Positions 36,331 to 44,848 are shown, counted from the stretch's first letter. The stretch is DNA of 47,406 nt from an uncultured Eubacteriales bacterium (GCA_902801255.1 CADCHO010000012.1:1-47406), one strand, 5' to 3'. Program-made: numbers and translations. Notes: generated from the letters alone by a model not told the origin.

Positions 36331-36358
36331 AAAAAGGCGCTCCACTGAGCGCCTTTCT
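36331..36358. terminator. Bidirectional terminator
   Basis: AAAGGCGCTC/GAGCGCCTTT with a CACT loop, A-run on the left and T's on the right, between the convergent MATE gene and acyl ligase 2. Confidence 0.88.
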
Positions 36359-36368
36359 ATGTGTGATC

Positions 36369-37727
36369 TTATTTATACAGTTCCTGAAGTTCGTATCTTT
36401 TTATCTTTCCGGTTACCGTGCGCGGAAGTGCATCTGACGTCATTATGATATCGCTTATCTGACGTGAATGCGGGATACTCTTGTTGAATCTGTCGACTTC
36501 TCTTACAAGCTTTTTCTTAATGTCGGCTGAAATAGCAGGATCTTTAGGGCATGTGCCGGCTACCAGCACGGCTTCTCCATCCTTCAGGATGACCCCCAGA
36601 TCAGGCAGGCCGCTCATCTGCTCAAGAGCCTCTTCATATTCAGGACAGAATATCTTATCTCCGTCGGAAAGCACCAGCACGTCGTTCTTGCGGCCTTTCA
36701 GGTGAAGTCTGCCCTTTTCGTCAAACCATCCGAGGTCGCCCGTAAAGAAGCGTCCTTTCTCAAACATAGGCTCTCTGCCCAGATAGCCCTGCATCATGCA
36801 AGGCGTTGCAACGGAGATCTCACCGTCTTCCTCTATACGAATGTCTGCTTCCGGGCACGGATACATGGCAGAAGGTTCGTCGAGATCCTGAGTTATCGCA
36901 ATACCGCTCGATGTTTCCGTAAGCCCATAGCCGAGATAGACCTGTATACCTTTTTCCCTTAGCGCGTCAACTACATGCTGAGGGCACGGAGCTCCGCCGA
37001 TCAGAACGACACGGAGCTCAGGATTCAGAGCGTCCTTATTGAGCATATCGGCGATCTGCGAAGGAACAGCAGGTAAAATGGTAGGCTTGAAAAACAGAGC
37101 ATCTCCGGTAAAACGGAGCACATCTCTGCCTAGAGCTACTGTTGCGCCATATGCGAGTCCCCACAGCATGGCGCATACGAATCCGTATGCGTGTGAAAGG
37201 GAGAGATTTGACAGGATCACATCGCCCTTGCCGCATGCGAGCATGCTCTGGCCGCTCCATGCGCTGGTGCACAGCGACTTGGATGTCAGCCTTGCTATTT
37301 TGGAACTGCTTGTGGTTCCGGATGTAAAGAAAAGGAGTTCTCCTTCTCCGCCCTTGCCTTTGATGCGCCCAAACTCGTCTCTCTGATTCTCTCGGAAATA
37401 CCTGGCGGCTTCCGCTGCCTCGGCGGCATACTCATTAAAACCCTCCGGAACACGTGGATCGGCGATAATGACATCGCAGCCGGCTAACACGTGAGCGAAG
37501 ATGTCTACGAGAGAGTCTACGGTCTGCTCATATCTGACGACCTCGACACTGCTGCATTCTGCCTTTACATGGAAGGATTCCGTGATTATCATCTCGCCAA
37601 AATCCCGGTAGGAGACTTCACTGGTCTCGCCCTCCATGTTGCCGCAGCGTATAGCGATGCTGTCACGTGTCAGGAAGTCGTTTACAAGCTCTTCGAAGGA
37701 TGAAAACTTTCTGTATATGCTATACAT
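36369..37727 (-). CDS. AMP-forming acyl ligase 2 (acyl-ACP/acyl-CoA synthetase family)
   Basis: 452-residue ANL-superfamily adenylating enzyme: P-loop FFTSGTTSSSK, YLGYGLTETSSG, TGDLGWFDEKGRLHLKGRKNDV and the C-terminal catalytic lysine region RTVTGKIKRYEL. The P-loop has Ser at positions where Gly and Pro are usual (TSGTTGxPK). It is a close paralogue of the ligase at 38936, and their upstream regions match in layout. A terminator at 37806-37840 separates it from the ACP/thioesterase unit, so it has its own promoter (-10 box 37775-37780). Likely role: activation of a carboxylic acid, plausibly a fatty acid, for transfer to CoA or to the nearby ACP. Confidence 0.85.
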   Translation of the reverse strand: MYSIYRKFSSFEELVNDFLTRDSIAIRCGNMEGETSEVSYRDFGEMIITESFHVKAECSSVEVVRYEQTVDSLVDIFAHVLAGCDVIIADPRVPEGFNEYAAEAAEAARYFRENQRDEFGRIKGKGGEGELLFFTSGTTSSSKIARLTSKSLCTSAWSGQSMLACGKGDVILSNLSLSHAYGFVCAMLWGLAYGATVALGRDVLRFTGDALFFKPTILPAVPSQIADMLNKDALNPELRVVLIGGAPCPQHVVDALREKGIQVYLGYGLTETSSGIAITQDLDEPSAMYPCPEADIRIEEDGEISVATPCMMQGYLGREPMFEKGRFFTGDLGWFDEKGRLHLKGRKNDVLVLSDGDKIFCPEYEEALEQMSGLPDLGVILKDGEAVLVAGTCPKDPAISADIKKKLVREVDRFNKSIPHSRQISDIIMTSDALPRTVTGKIKRYELQELYK

Positions 37728-37774
37728 AGTTGATACCCTTTTTATTCTGCTTTTGTTGAAATAGGCTTGCTATG

Positions 37775-37780
37775 ATTATA
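37775..37780 (-). promoter_or_regulatory. Candidate -10 box of acyl ligase 2
   Basis: TATAAT on the minus strand, 48 bases before the start. The block 37755-37780 (GTTGA, 14 bases, GATTATA on the plus strand) has the same layout and length as 40290-40315 before ligase 1. Confidence 0.5.
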
Positions 37781-37805
37781 AAACAATCACGATAAAGGCT
37801 CTATT

Positions 37806-37840
37806 AAAAAATGCCGTAAATAGCTGAATTACGGCATTTT
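37806..37840 (-). terminator. Terminator after the thioesterase gene
   Basis: AAAATGCCGTAA / TTACGGCATTTT with a nine-base loop; on the minus strand it ends in T's, 22 bases past the thioesterase stop. Confidence 0.88.
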
Positions 37841-37861
37841 ATGCAAATTGTCAACTCGATA

Positions 37862-38650
37862 TCAATATTCGTATCTGGCGCGGAAGAACGGCTTGTCGCC
37901 GGTGCCCTCATAGTAAGTGGTGTCGGCGTCTTTATATTCTTTCAGTGTCAGATGCATGCCCGCCTTTATCTCGTTTAAGTAGTTTATGTACACAACTTTC
38001 GGCACAGGCATGACCGCAGCCGCCTCAACCGTATCAGTTGCGGCATCTCCGGAGATACGGGATGACACATCGTTCCATATCGCATCATCGATCATGTTGA
38101 AATAGCTGGTGTTGTTCATGTGCCCGTTTATATCCATCTGGCTGAACCTGGTAACTATTTCAGTGCAGGATACAGGCTCACCGGCCGATTCCGGTATTAC
38201 GATGGCAGGCAGGAACATGTCATCGCTTCCCGGACGTCCCGGAAGCTCGATCCCGTAATCCTCGGGCATGATGATCTGACGTGTATCCTCATCTATCAGG
38301 GACCACAGGGCCTGCGCGCGGATTATCACCTTCCCCTCCTTTATGATCTCGTAAAATCGCGGGAAGAACACGTGCATCATTTCACCCTGCCAGCCGCGGA
38401 TGGTGATCTCATCATCGTAGACCGGCATCTCATCTATCTCGACCAGCTGCCTGGTAATTATCCAGAGAAGCCCTTTGTCGAGAGTCTCCCGGCGCGTGCA
38501 GCCAAGCGCCTCCGTGTGAGCTATTGAAATATCTTCGAGCAGACGGAAAAGCTCGGACATGCGAAGACGCCTCGTCATGTCTACCTGCTCGCTTCGGATC
38601 ACAATCGTCTTTACATATGTTAGTTCTTCGGGACGGTATTCTCTGTACAT
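37862..38650 (-). CDS. Acyl-ACP thioesterase
   Basis: 262 residues with the double hot-dog layout of FatA/FatB-type bacterial acyl-ACP thioesterases: first hot-dog with MTRRLRMSELFRLLEDISIAHTE, second with the catalytic motif DINGHMNNTSYFNMIDD (N175, H177, N180). It hydrolyses acyl-ACP to free fatty acid. It lies 15 bases after the ACP gene, so its substrate is probably carried on that ACP. Third gene of the ligase-ACP-thioesterase operon. Confidence 0.88.
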   Translation of the reverse strand: MYREYRPEELTYVKTIVIRSEQVDMTRRLRMSELFRLLEDISIAHTEALGCTRRETLDKGLLWIITRQLVEIDEMPVYDDEITIRGWQGEMMHVFFPRFYEIIKEGKVIIRAQALWSLIDEDTRQIIMPEDYGIELPGRPGSDDMFLPAIVIPESAGEPVSCTEIVTRFSQMDINGHMNNTSYFNMIDDAIWNDVSSRISGDAATDTVEAAAVMPVPKVVYINYLNEIKAGMHLTLKEYKDADTTYYEGTGDKPFFRARYEY

Positions 38651-38665
38651 GGCAGTGATGACGTC

Positions 38666-38914
38666 CTATCTGAGAGCCTCGATTTTGTCGAGCAGCTCGC
38701 CCAGCGTGTTGATCGATGTCCACTCCTTGCGCGGGATGCGGATGTTGAATGTGGACTCGACCTTTGTGATGAGCATGATGAGGCTCAGCGAGTCGATGTT
38801 TGTATCCGTGTTGATGATCGATGACTCATCAAGCTCAGCATTCTGAAGCTCAGGGATGAAGTTGTGAATGAGTTTGATGACCTTTTCTTTGATTTCGTCT
38901 CTTGTGAGTTCCAT
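38666..38914 (-). CDS. Acyl carrier protein
   Basis: 82 residues, acidic, four-helix ACP with the phosphopantetheine attachment motif IDSLSLI (Ser42). AAGGAG stands upstream of its ATG (minus strand). It is too diverged in the C-terminal half (FNIRIPRKEWTSINT) to be the housekeeping AcpP and is probably dedicated to this cluster, between ligase 1 and the thioesterase. Confidence 0.92.
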   Translation of the reverse strand: MELTRDEIKEKVIKLIHNFIPELQNAELDESSIINTDTNIDSLSLIMLITKVESTFNIRIPRKEWTSINTLGELLDKIEALR

Positions 38915-38935
38915 TGATTGATCTCCTTGAATTTT

Positions 38936-40273
38936 TTATTTGCTGATCTGCTCCTGCAGCTCGTATCTTTTGATCTTGCCTGTCGCCGTCCTCGGAAGCG
39001 AGTCTGCCCTTATTATAACATCATATATCTGCTGCGAGCGCTGCAGGGATCTGTTATACTCGCCGACAGTCTTCAGAAGCTTTGCTCTCATGTCTGCTTC
39101 TGTGGCCGGATCCTCCGAAAGAGAACCCGCGACAAGCACTGCATGGCCGTCCTTCATCGTTACTCCGAGGTCTGCAAGTCCTGTCAGATGCACAAGATCC
39201 TCTTCATACTCAGGACAGAAGATCTTTGTACCGTCCGCCATCAGGAGCACGTCCTTCTTGCGTCCCTTAAGATGGAGCCGGCCCTTATCATCGAACCAGC
39301 CGAGATCGCCTGTGAAAAACCTGTCTCCTTCGAACATAGGCTCGGCGCCGATGTAACCCTGCATCATGCAAGGAGTCGCGATCGTGACCTCGCCGTCTTC
39401 TTCGATGCGGAAGTCTGCACCCGGGCACGGATAGAGAGCTTCAGGCTCGTCAAGATCCTGAGTGATCGCGATTCCGCTTGAGGTCTCCGTAAGACCGTAT
39501 CCGAGATAGACCTTTATTCCCTTTGCTCTCAGCGCTGCCGTTACTTCAGGGGTGCAGGGAGCAGCACCGATAAGCGCGACTTTAAGACCCGGATTCAGAG
39601 TGTCGAATTTAAGCATCGCATTGATAAGCGTCGGAACTGCCGGCAGGATCGTCGGAGAAAAGAACAGCGCGTCATCGAGGAGATGTCTTACTCCCCTGCC
39701 GAGCGCTATCGTGGCGCCGTACGCGAGGCCCCACAGCATGGAGCATACGAAGCCGAACACGTGGGAAAGCGGCAGTATCGACAGTATCACGTCGCCTTCA
39801 CCGCATGCAAGCATGCTCTGGCCGCTCCATGCGCTGGTGCAGAACGACTGTGATGTGAGCCTTACGATCTTCGACCTGCTGGTGGTGCCGGATGTGAAGA
39901 AGAGAAGTTCACCCTCGCCCTTTTCGCCGGAGTCACTCATAGCCTCCCGTGCTGCCTTTGCGGCTTCGGCTGCCTCTGACGCTCTTGCAGTGATCTCTTC
40001 AGGGACCATCGGATCTGCAACGATGATGTCGCAGCCGGCCATGACATGAGAAAAGATGTTGACCAGAGTTGCCGGATCCTGTTCATCCCGGATCACTTCT
40101 ACGGCGCTGCGATCCGATTTCACATGAAGAGCCTCTTCCCTGATCATTTCAGCGAATTCACTGTAGGAAATGTCGCGGACTATGTCATCTTCTCCGGCAT
40201 AACGAATGGCCACTCCGTCACGTATGGACATGTCGTTTACTAATTCTTCAAATGATGAAAACTTTTTATACAT
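38936..40273 (-). CDS. AMP-forming acyl ligase 1 (acyl-ACP/acyl-CoA synthetase family)
   Basis: 445 residues, first gene of the minus-strand operon ligase-ACP-thioesterase. Motifs: P-loop FFTSGTTSRSK (125-135), YLGYGLTETSSG, TGDLGWFDDKGRLHLKGRKKDV and RTATGKIKRYEL. It is collinear with the ligase at 36369 over its whole length with very high similarity, so one arose by duplication. The P-loop shows the same unusual Ser substitutions. Adjacent to a dedicated ACP, it most simply acts as an acyl-ACP synthetase loading an exogenous acid. It is divergent from the isomerase gene at 40412. Confidence 0.86.
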   Translation of the reverse strand: MYKKFSSFEELVNDMSIRDGVAIRYAGEDDIVRDISYSEFAEMIREEALHVKSDRSAVEVIRDEQDPATLVNIFSHVMAGCDIIVADPMVPEEITARASEAAEAAKAAREAMSDSGEKGEGELLFFTSGTTSRSKIVRLTSQSFCTSAWSGQSMLACGEGDVILSILPLSHVFGFVCSMLWGLAYGATIALGRGVRHLLDDALFFSPTILPAVPTLINAMLKFDTLNPGLKVALIGAAPCTPEVTAALRAKGIKVYLGYGLTETSSGIAITQDLDEPEALYPCPGADFRIEEDGEVTIATPCMMQGYIGAEPMFEGDRFFTGDLGWFDDKGRLHLKGRKKDVLLMADGTKIFCPEYEEDLVHLTGLADLGVTMKDGHAVLVAGSLSEDPATEADMRAKLLKTVGEYNRSLQRSQQIYDVIIRADSLPRTATGKIKRYELQEQISK

Positions 40274-40411
40274 TGCGGGTTTCCTTTTCGTTGATAATAG
40301 TCCCTTGTGATTATATAATAATCCACGGAGTGTTCTCCATATAAAAACACCATTAATACTTGAACGAAACGGAGAACAAGTTCAGTTAACATTTAAGGAG
40401 GCAAATTCAAA
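40274..40411. promoter_or_regulatory. Divergent control region between the two fatty-acid operons
   Basis: 138 bases. On the minus strand TATAAT (40310-40315) is the -10 candidate of ligase 1. An inverted repeat TGTTCTCC (40331-40338) / GGAGAACA (40371-40378) spans the middle, and GAACAAGTTC (40374-40383) overlaps its right arm. AAGGAGG precedes the plus-strand gene. A shared regulator binding here is plausible. The plus-strand promoter is not clear. Confidence 0.5.
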
Positions 40412-41797
40412 ATGGACAAGAACACCAAGATCTGCATCGTAGGCGGAGGCCCTGCAGGACTCTCTGCAGGAATGTATCTCGAGCAGAAGGGCTACGAGAA
40501 CTACACGATCCTCGAAAGACTTGACCGCGTAGGCGGAAAGTGCTGGTCGCCGACATACAACGGCAGACGTTATGAGATGGGCGCTATCATGGGCGTTCCT
40601 TCATACTATGCTGTTCACGATGTAGAGGAATTCTGCGGTATCACTCATGACGGTCCTAAGCTGAACCGCAACTACAAGAACAAGAACGGAAAGGTTATCG
40701 AGCCGTTCGAACCTAAGAAGAACATCCTCAAGATTCCTAGACTTCTCAAGATGAAGAAGCAGCTCAAGGAGTTCGGTGAGCTCCTCGAGACAAAGTACTA
40801 TGGCTATGACATCAACGGACACCGTGGTGTTGCTGAGGGACGTTATGAAGGCTTTGCATGCACACCGGAGCGTGAGCCTGTAAGCGGAACAAACCCTAAC
40901 CTCAAGGATCTTGCACTTCCATTCAATGAATTCTGCAAGAAGAATAAAGTAGAGCTCGTTCAGGATGTGTGGATCGGACCTTACACATCATTCGGTTACG
41001 GCTACTTTGATGAGATCCCTGCAGGATACGTCCTCAAGTACCTCGACTTCCAGACGACAATGAACTTTGTAAAGGTCAACCTCTGGACATGGAAAGAGGG
41101 AACACAGTGGATCTGGGAGTGCCTCGATGCCAAGCTGAAGCACCCTGCAAGACTCAACAGCAAGATCGACAAGGTTGAGCGTAAAGACGGCAAGGTATAC
41201 GTAACAGTAAACGGCAAGGTCGAAGAGTATGACAAGATCATCGTTACAGCACCTCTGTACATCCCTAACAAGAGAGCTGACGGACAGGTAGGCATGGTAG
41301 ACTACTTCGACGCAAGAGACGACGAGAAGGAACTCTTCAGCAAGATCGATTACGAAAGATACGATGTACAGGCAGTTCTCACAAAGCCTGAGGATCACCC
41401 TGAGATCAGCTACTATGTATTCGAGAACATGGTAAAAGAGAGACTCGGACACCTGATGGTCTACTACAGAAGATGGAGAGACGAGATCGATCAGGTCATC
41501 ACAACTTATGCTCTGCGTAAGCACAAAAATGGTCCTGAGATCCCTTATGAAGAGGTAAGAGCTACAGTGCAGGAAGACCTCAAGACAATGGGCAACCCTG
41601 CAAAGGAAGTTATCAACGAGTGGTCAGTTTACTACTTCCCACATGTCTTCAGCGAAGACTATGCTGCAGGCTGGTATGACAAGGTCGAAGCAATGCAGGG
41701 CAAGTACGACACATACTATGCAGGCGAAGTCATGGCGTTCGGCGACATGGACGAGACTGCAGAGTACAGCCGTGAGCTCGTAGAGAGATTCTTCTAA
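40412..41797 (+). CDS. Polyunsaturated fatty acid isomerase-like flavoprotein
   Basis: 461 residues. It strongly resembles, from memory, the Propionibacterium acnes isomerase PAI, an FAD enzyme that turns linoleic acid into trans-10,cis-12 conjugated linoleic acid. Shared stretches run along the whole protein: GxGxxG at 11-16 followed by GMYLEQ, YTILER, VGGKC, GRRYEMGAIMGVPSY; the middle YVLKYLDF and LWTW..GTQ; and at the C-terminus MVYY.RW, ITTY, YYFPHV.SEDY, AGWY.KVE.MQG and YAGE. A roughly 35-residue insertion near 130-165 (KYYGYDINGHRGVAEGRYEG and following) is longer than in PAI. The substrate is inferred. AAGGAGG ribosome site. First gene of the plus-strand operon. Confidence 0.85.
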   Translation: MDKNTKICIVGGGPAGLSAGMYLEQKGYENYTILERLDRVGGKCWSPTYNGRRYEMGAIMGVPSYYAVHDVEEFCGITHDGPKLNRNYKNKNGKVIEPFEPKKNILKIPRLLKMKKQLKEFGELLETKYYGYDINGHRGVAEGRYEGFACTPEREPVSGTNPNLKDLALPFNEFCKKNKVELVQDVWIGPYTSFGYGYFDEIPAGYVLKYLDFQTTMNFVKVNLWTWKEGTQWIWECLDAKLKHPARLNSKIDKVERKDGKVYVTVNGKVEEYDKIIVTAPLYIPNKRADGQVGMVDYFDARDDEKELFSKIDYERYDVQAVLTKPEDHPEISYYVFENMVKERLGHLMVYYRRWRDEIDQVITTYALRKHKNGPEIPYEEVRATVQEDLKTMGNPAKEVINEWSVYYFPHVFSEDYAAGWYDKVEAMQGKYDTYYAGEVMAFGDMDETAEYSRELVERFF

Positions 41798-41814
41798 ATC
41801 ATCATTAAATAAGG

Positions 41815-41995
41815 GCGGATACAAGAACTTCAGCTCGCTGGTTCCGTCGCCGGGAATATCTGCTTCGTCGGCCTTGCTTCTTGGGGAACGGCTCTGACGC
41901 TTCGCTTGCGAGACTCGTTCCAGCCAATCAGCTGCGGCCTTCTCGCGATATTCCGGACGGCTTCTCCACACGCTCGCTTCGGTTCTTGTATCCGC
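41815..41995. repeat. Nested hairpin element copy 3
   Basis: Outer 14-base perfect arms GCGGATACAAGAAC (41815-41828) and its complement (41982-41995). Inside, CCGTC with GGGAATATC pairs with GATATTCC and GACGG, then TTGG/CCAA and GGAACG/CGTTCC. Core CTGACGCTTCGCTTGCG at 41894-41910. Fills the gap between the isomerase stop and the ribosome site of the next gene. Confidence 0.85.
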
Positions 41996-42016
41996 TCTTA
42001 CCACAAGGAGAATGTT

Positions 42017-43594
42017 ATGAAATTTTATAAAGATCACTATGATGTCGTGATCATCGGAGGAGCCCTTGCGGGGCTTTCCGCTGCCCTTCAGCTTCAGCAG
42101 AAAGGCATCAACGACATCCTTATCCTGGAGAAGCACAATCTTCCTGGCGGCCTGGCCACGAGCTATGTCCGTAACGGTATTGAGATCGAAGCGACTCTCC
42201 ACGAGATGATGAGCATCGGCTCAAAGGAAGACCGTCTCAAGGTCGGCGTGTTCTTTGACGAGTGCGGAGTCGACATCGACTGGCTCAAAGTTCCTGAAGC
42301 ATACAGATTCGTTGAGCCTAACAAGGGTATCGACATCACGCTGCACTCGGGTTTCGAGAGGATGGCTAACGAGATCGACGCGCAGTATCCTGGCTGGGGA
42401 CCAAAGGTGCTTGAGTTCATGCAGCTCTGCAACAGAGTATATGATTCGATGAACACCCTTTCGGTGACTCCGATGAGCAAACCTGCAATGCTCATAAAGC
42501 ATCCGGATTTCGTGAAAACAGCGGGATACACCGCGACTGAAGTCATAGATACGTTCGGATTCCCGCAGGATATCGTGGACATTCTGACACCGTACTGGAT
42601 CTACGTCGGAAACCCGATGAGCACTCTGCCTTTCACTATCTACGCCTTCCTGATGGCAGACTACTTCCGCGGCGGAAGCTATGTGCCTAAGAAATACTCG
42701 CATGAGATGAGCATGAAGCTTATGGCAAAGGCCGAGGAGAACGGCGCTCAGATCGAGTTCTGCCAGGAAGTCGAAAAGATCCTCGTGAAGGACGGCAAGG
42801 TCACGGGCGTGCGCACAAAGCGCGGTGACGAGATCAACTGTGATTACGTGATTTCGGCTGCCTACCCTAACAAGGTGTACACACAGATGATAGAGCCTCT
42901 GTCGGAAGTCCCGGCAGGAGCCATCAAGATGGTAAACGGCCGCAGGCTGTCAGTCACAACAGCATCCGTAATGATGGTGCTCGACGACACTCCTGAGAAC
43001 CTCGGCATCAAGGATTACAATATCTTCTCGGCAGGCGAGACGATGGATACGGATAAGATCTGGGAACAGAGCAAGACGCTGGGACCATACAAGTATCTGA
43101 CATCGATCTGCCTTGATCTGGCGAATCCGGGTGCTACGCCTGAGGGAATGTGTCAGTTCTCTATCACCAACCTGCCGCTCGTGCAGGGGTTCCTCGATCT
43201 GAAAGAGGAAGACTATTACGATTTCAAGCGCAAAATGGCGCTCGACATGATCACTGAGTACGAGAGAGTCAGCGGGATCAACCTGCGCGACCACATCGTC
43301 GAGATCGAAGTCTCGACACCTGTCACTATTGCCCACTATGTAGGCGCGTGGAAAGGAAGCATTTACGGTTACTCGCACAGCATAGACGACCACGCGGTGG
43401 CACGTCTCCAGATGAAGGAAGATGATCATTTCATAGACGGACTTGAATTCGCGGGAGCCCATGCCATCAGCGGAAACGGCATGGGCCCGGCCGTTACAAA
43501 CGGCCGCGCCGCCGCCAAGGCTGTCATTGACGATGTTGCAAAGAAGAAGGCTGCCTCCGAAGGCGGCCCGAAAAAGAAAGCAAAGAAAGCTTAG
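42017..43594 (+). CDS. Phytoene desaturase / retinol saturase-like FAD oxidoreductase
   Basis: 525 residues. N-terminal FAD motif VVIIGGALAGLSAALQLQQKG (GxGxxG-like GGALAG at 14-19, with Ala in the middle), the family's GGLATSYVRNG-type second motif and a C-terminal FAGAHAISGNGMGPAVTNGRAAA that closes the FAD site. This clade includes carotenoid desaturases and retinol saturase, which reduces a conjugated C=C bond. A Lys-rich tail ends the protein. ATG 42017 has AAGGAG six bases before; the longer ORF from 41906 runs through the hairpin and is rejected. Placed between the isomerase and the reductase, it is the best candidate for a conjugated-diene reductase. Confidence 0.82.
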   Translation: MKFYKDHYDVVIIGGALAGLSAALQLQQKGINDILILEKHNLPGGLATSYVRNGIEIEATLHEMMSIGSKEDRLKVGVFFDECGVDIDWLKVPEAYRFVEPNKGIDITLHSGFERMANEIDAQYPGWGPKVLEFMQLCNRVYDSMNTLSVTPMSKPAMLIKHPDFVKTAGYTATEVIDTFGFPQDIVDILTPYWIYVGNPMSTLPFTIYAFLMADYFRGGSYVPKKYSHEMSMKLMAKAEENGAQIEFCQEVEKILVKDGKVTGVRTKRGDEINCDYVISAAYPNKVYTQMIEPLSEVPAGAIKMVNGRRLSVTTASVMMVLDDTPENLGIKDYNIFSAGETMDTDKIWEQSKTLGPYKYLTSICLDLANPGATPEGMCQFSITNLPLVQGFLDLKEEDYYDFKRKMALDMITEYERVSGINLRDHIVEIEVSTPVTIAHYVGAWKGSIYGYSHSIDDHAVARLQMKEDDHFIDGLEFAGAHAISGNGMGPAVTNGRAAAKAVIDDVAKKKAASEGGPKKKAKKA

Positions 43595-43609
43595 AAAGGA
43601 GGCAGCCAC

Positions 43610-44791
43610 ATGAAAGTAAAAGGATTTTTAAAAGATGTCGGCGGCGCCTCCCGCGTCACCAAAATGCGCAAAGAGCTGATTGCAAAAGGATCTCCTCTTC
43701 CTGATCCGAAGGATCCTATCCGCGAACTCGCTGACCTGCTCCACCCGGGCAAGCAGCAGTTCAAAGTCACCGAGATCCGTGAAGCGTCACCTACGGCTAC
43801 TACTTACAGGTTCTCGCCTTTGAACGGTCACGTTCCTGTATTCCAGAGCGGTCAGTATGTAAACTTCTACCTGACCGTTGGCGACAGCGTGCTCACAAGA
43901 GCATACTCGATCTCATCGGCACCTTATGAGGCAAGGCTTGCAGAGCCTTTCTTCGAAGTAACGATCAGACACAACGTACACTACCTCGTTCCGGACTGGT
44001 TCCTCGAGAACGTAAAGGTCGGCACGGAGATCACAGCCGCCCTTCCGTTCGGACAGTTTCTCTACGAGCCGCTCCGCGACTCCGATCATATCGTAGGCAT
44101 CGCAGGCGGATCGGGCATCACACCTTTCGCTTCGATGGCCAAGGAGATCGCACACGGCAAGCTCGATATCGATCTTACGATCATCTACGGTTCTGTCAAA
44201 CATACAGACATCGTCTGCGGTGAGGAGCTCGAAGCTGCCCGCAAAGCGGCTCCTGATAAGATCCACGTGGTACATGTCATGAGCGATGACGAAGACTGGG
44301 ATGGAGAGAAAGGCTTCGTAACGGAAGAGATCATCAGAAAGTATTCGCCTGAGGGCTGCTCGTACTTTTTCTGCGGACCTCCGGTGATGTTCTTCCTGAT
44401 CGATAAGATCATGAAGGAGATGGGCGTTCCACTGAAGAGATTCAGACATGATGCGACAGCCCAGCCGGCTGTAAAGATGATTCCGGGATTCCCGATGGAT
44501 CAGGTCGGCAAGACTTACAAGATCACCGTAATGCGCGGCATTCATGAGGATGTGATCGATGCAGCAGCAGACGAACCGGTGGCGGTCGCTCTCGAAAGGG
44601 CAGCGATCCCTATCGATACCCACTGCAGAGGCGGCGAGTGCGGATACTGCCGTACCCAGCTTCTTTCAGGAGACATTTTCGTATCGCCGCTCAATGACGG
44701 CAGAAGAGCAATGGACAAGGAGCTCGGCTGGTTCCACGCCTGCTCCGCGTACCCGACTTCAGACCTGAAGATCAAGATCCCTATCATCTAA
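43610..44791 (+). CDS. NAD(P)H-dependent flavoprotein reductase with C-terminal [2Fe-2S] domain
   Basis: 393 residues: a short N-terminal extension (1-45), an FAD-binding reductase domain with RAYSISSAP (97-105), an NAD(P) domain with GIAGGSGITPF (163-172) and YFFCGPPVMFF, and a plant-type ferredoxin domain with CRGGECGYC (C339, C344, C347) and C378. The order reductase-then-ferredoxin matches flavohaemoglobin-reductase/oxygenase-reductase-type proteins (PDR/BenC-like families) that pass electrons from NAD(P)H to a partner. AAAGGAGG ribosome site; 15 bases after the phytoene-desaturase-like gene, its likely partner. A terminator follows at 44849. Confidence 0.9.
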   Translation: MKVKGFLKDVGGASRVTKMRKELIAKGSPLPDPKDPIRELADLLHPGKQQFKVTEIREASPTATTYRFSPLNGHVPVFQSGQYVNFYLTVGDSVLTRAYSISSAPYEARLAEPFFEVTIRHNVHYLVPDWFLENVKVGTEITAALPFGQFLYEPLRDSDHIVGIAGGSGITPFASMAKEIAHGKLDIDLTIIYGSVKHTDIVCGEELEAARKAAPDKIHVVHVMSDDEDWDGEKGFVTEEIIRKYSPEGCSYFFCGPPVMFFLIDKIMKEMGVPLKRFRHDATAQPAVKMIPGFPMDQVGKTYKITVMRGIHEDVIDAAADEPVAVALERAAIPIDTHCRGGECGYCRTQLLSGDIFVSPLNDGRRAMDKELGWFHACSAYPTSDLKIKIPII

Positions 44792-44848
44792 ACAGGATGA
44801 GTCCGGCCGAATCCGGAAGAACCGGACACGGTCACTTAAAAATCAATG

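Noticed and set aside
41906-42016. Upstream extension of the desaturase-like frame
   Set aside because: Lies inside the nested hairpin and lacks a ribosome site; the AAGGAG-ATG at 42017 fits the FAD motif position.
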